The position numbers and the translations under genes are program-made. A DNA stretch of 64,000 bases from contig JBOHRW010000150.1 of NCBI GenBank assembly GCA_050732935.1, forward strand, positions 1 through 64,000, in the 5' to 3' direction. This DNA is from DASRVA01 sp050732935 (GTDB lineage Bacteria > Gemmatimonadota > Gemmatimonadetes > JACCXV01 > JAHWKZ01). Below are positions 63,157-64,000 of this stretch, piece by piece (the first letter of the stretch is position 1; each line of letters begins with the position of its first letter). The notes beneath the pieces were generated by a model. It was not told the origin of the DNA. It made no database searches and saw only the letters and a program-made list of their open reading frames with translations.

Positions 63157-64000
63157 ATGACCGCTAAAACCCGCAAATCCACCCGCCGCAAGGCCGCGCC
63201 CAACCTGGTGATCGTGGAATCGCCGGCCAAGGCGCGCACGATCGAGCGCTTCCTGGGCTCCGAGTTCGTCGTCGAGGCGTCGATCGGCCACGTCCGCGAC
63301 CTGCCGCGCGGGGCGAAGGAGGTGCCGGCACGCTTCAAGGACGAGCCCTGGGCGCGGCTGGGCGTCAACGTCGACGAAGGGTTCGAGCCCATCTACGTCA
63401 CCGTTGAGGGGAAGTCCAAGCAGATCAACAGGCTGCGCGGGCTGCTGAAGAACGCCGAGGCGCTCTGGCTGGCGACCGACGAGGACCGCGAGGGGGAGGC
63501 GATCAGCTGGCACCTCTGTGAGCTGCTGAAGCCGGACGTCCCGGTGCGGCGGCTCGTCTTTCACGAGATCACGCGCGAGGCCATCGACCGCGCGCTGGAG
63601 AGCCCGCGGGGGATCGACGAGGGACTGGTCAGGGCCCAGGAGGCCCGCCGCATCCTGGACCGCCTGTATGGCTACGAGGTGTCGCCGCTCCTGTGGCGGA
63701 AGATCGCGCCCAAGCTGTCGGCGGGTCGGGTCCAGAGCGTCGCCGTCCGCCTGGTCGTCCAGCGCGAGCGCGAGCGGCGGAAGTTCGTGGCCGCCACCTG
63801 GCACGACCTCCTGGGCACGTTCTCGCCCCGGGAGGCCGCCTCCGAGGATGCTACCGAGGGGGGCGACGCTTTCGAGGCCGGGTTGGTCTCGGCGGACGGC
63901 CTGCGCGTGCCGACCGGGAAGGACTTCGACTCCGCGACCGGGCGACCCCAGGGGGAGGGACTGCTCCTGCTCGACGAGACGGCCGCGGCCGGGCTGGCCG
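63157..64000 (+). CDS. topA: DNA topoisomerase I, N-terminal part (partial)
   Basis: The first 281 residues of TopA are present; the gene runs off the window. The TOPRIM domain has LVIVESPAKARTIERFLG and WLATDEDREGEAISWHL with the metal-binding DxDxE-type acidic residues, followed by FHEITREAIDRAL, RRILDRLYGYEVSPLLWRKI and LSAGRVQSVAVRLVV. The active-site tyrosine lies beyond the end. It relaxes negative supercoils. The N-terminus has a short basic extension (TAKTRKSTRRKAAP). Confidence 0.96.
   Translation, partial: MTAKTRKSTRRKAAPNLVIVESPAKARTIERFLGSEFVVEASIGHVRDLPRGAKEVPARFKDEPWARLGVNVDEGFEPIYVTVEGKSKQINRLRGLLKNAEALWLATDEDREGEAISWHLCELLKPDVPVRRLVFHEITREAIDRALESPRGIDEGLVRAQEARRILDRLYGYEVSPLLWRKIAPKLSAGRVQSVAVRLVVQRERERRKFVAATWHDLLGTFSPREAASEDATEGGDAFEAGLVSADGLRVPTGKDFDSATGRPQGEGLLLLDETAAAGLA

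Overview
The window is about 70% GC by eye, densely packed, and reads as one chromosome segment of a Gram-negative (diderm) bacterium. LptF and LptG, a PilQ secretin and many lipoproteins with lipoboxes show an outer membrane. A SprA-type type IX secretion translocon, a DPP-IV-type S9 peptidase and a glutaminyl-cyclase-like M28 enzyme point to the FCB superphylum. Gemmatimonadota or a neighbouring candidate phylum is my best guess; it rests on gene content only and no marker phylogeny was possible.

Layout. 1-10.2 kb: the end of an amidase, small enzymes (GNAT, MOSC, TrmH/SpoU, SAM methyltransferase), a repressor-like regulator with two membrane proteins and AAGTACTT-type operators, a TauE/SafE permease, then an operon of a 45-aa membrane peptide, an ECF sigma factor and a protein that fuses a zinc anti-sigma (ZAS) domain to an O6-alkylguanine-DNA methyltransferase. 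10.2-12.5 kb: amino-sugar recycling (AmgK-RapZ fusion plus a MurU-like nucleotidyltransferase). 12.6-18.1 kb: a broken DUF4349 gene followed by a glycan cluster of three GT2 glycosyltransferases, an epimerase and a Gfo/Idh oxidoreductase, all on the minus strand. 18.3-26.1 kb: lysine 6-transaminase, DPP-IV, then a tightly overlapped operon (Mth938, lipoprotein, PspC, RecX, alcohol dehydrogenase, GNAT, Tag glycosylase). 26.4-33.1 kb: alaS, a degenerate prenyl-synthase-like protein, GmhA, and lptF-lptG. 33.1-40.1 kb: sprA and the glutaminyl cyclase.

40.2-62.9 kb is a nearly complete type IVa pilus locus: an HhH protein, PilB (with a c-di-GMP-type MshEN domain), PilT, PilC, PilS, PilR, the major pilin behind a textbook sigma-54 promoter, two complete minor-pilin quartets in the same order (FimT/GspH-PilV-PilW-PilX), then PilM-PilN-(unknown secreted protein)-PilO-PilP-PilQ and an Ig-like lipoprotein. 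The window ends in the start of topA.

Three themes cross the window. (1) A candidate new damage-response module: an ECF sigma factor translationally coupled to a ZAS-MGMT fusion. (2) At least nine genes have a TAnnnT box 6-8 nt before the start codon and no Shine-Dalgarno, which predicts leaderless mRNAs. (3) Five of the six signal-peptidase-I substrates I could assign start the mature protein with Gln, and a glutaminyl-cyclase-like enzyme sits directly after sprA. In addition, eight truncated or internally deleted gene remnants lie flush against intact genes, suggesting ongoing deletional loss of accessory genes. I saw no rRNA, tRNA, CRISPR array, transposase or phage gene.
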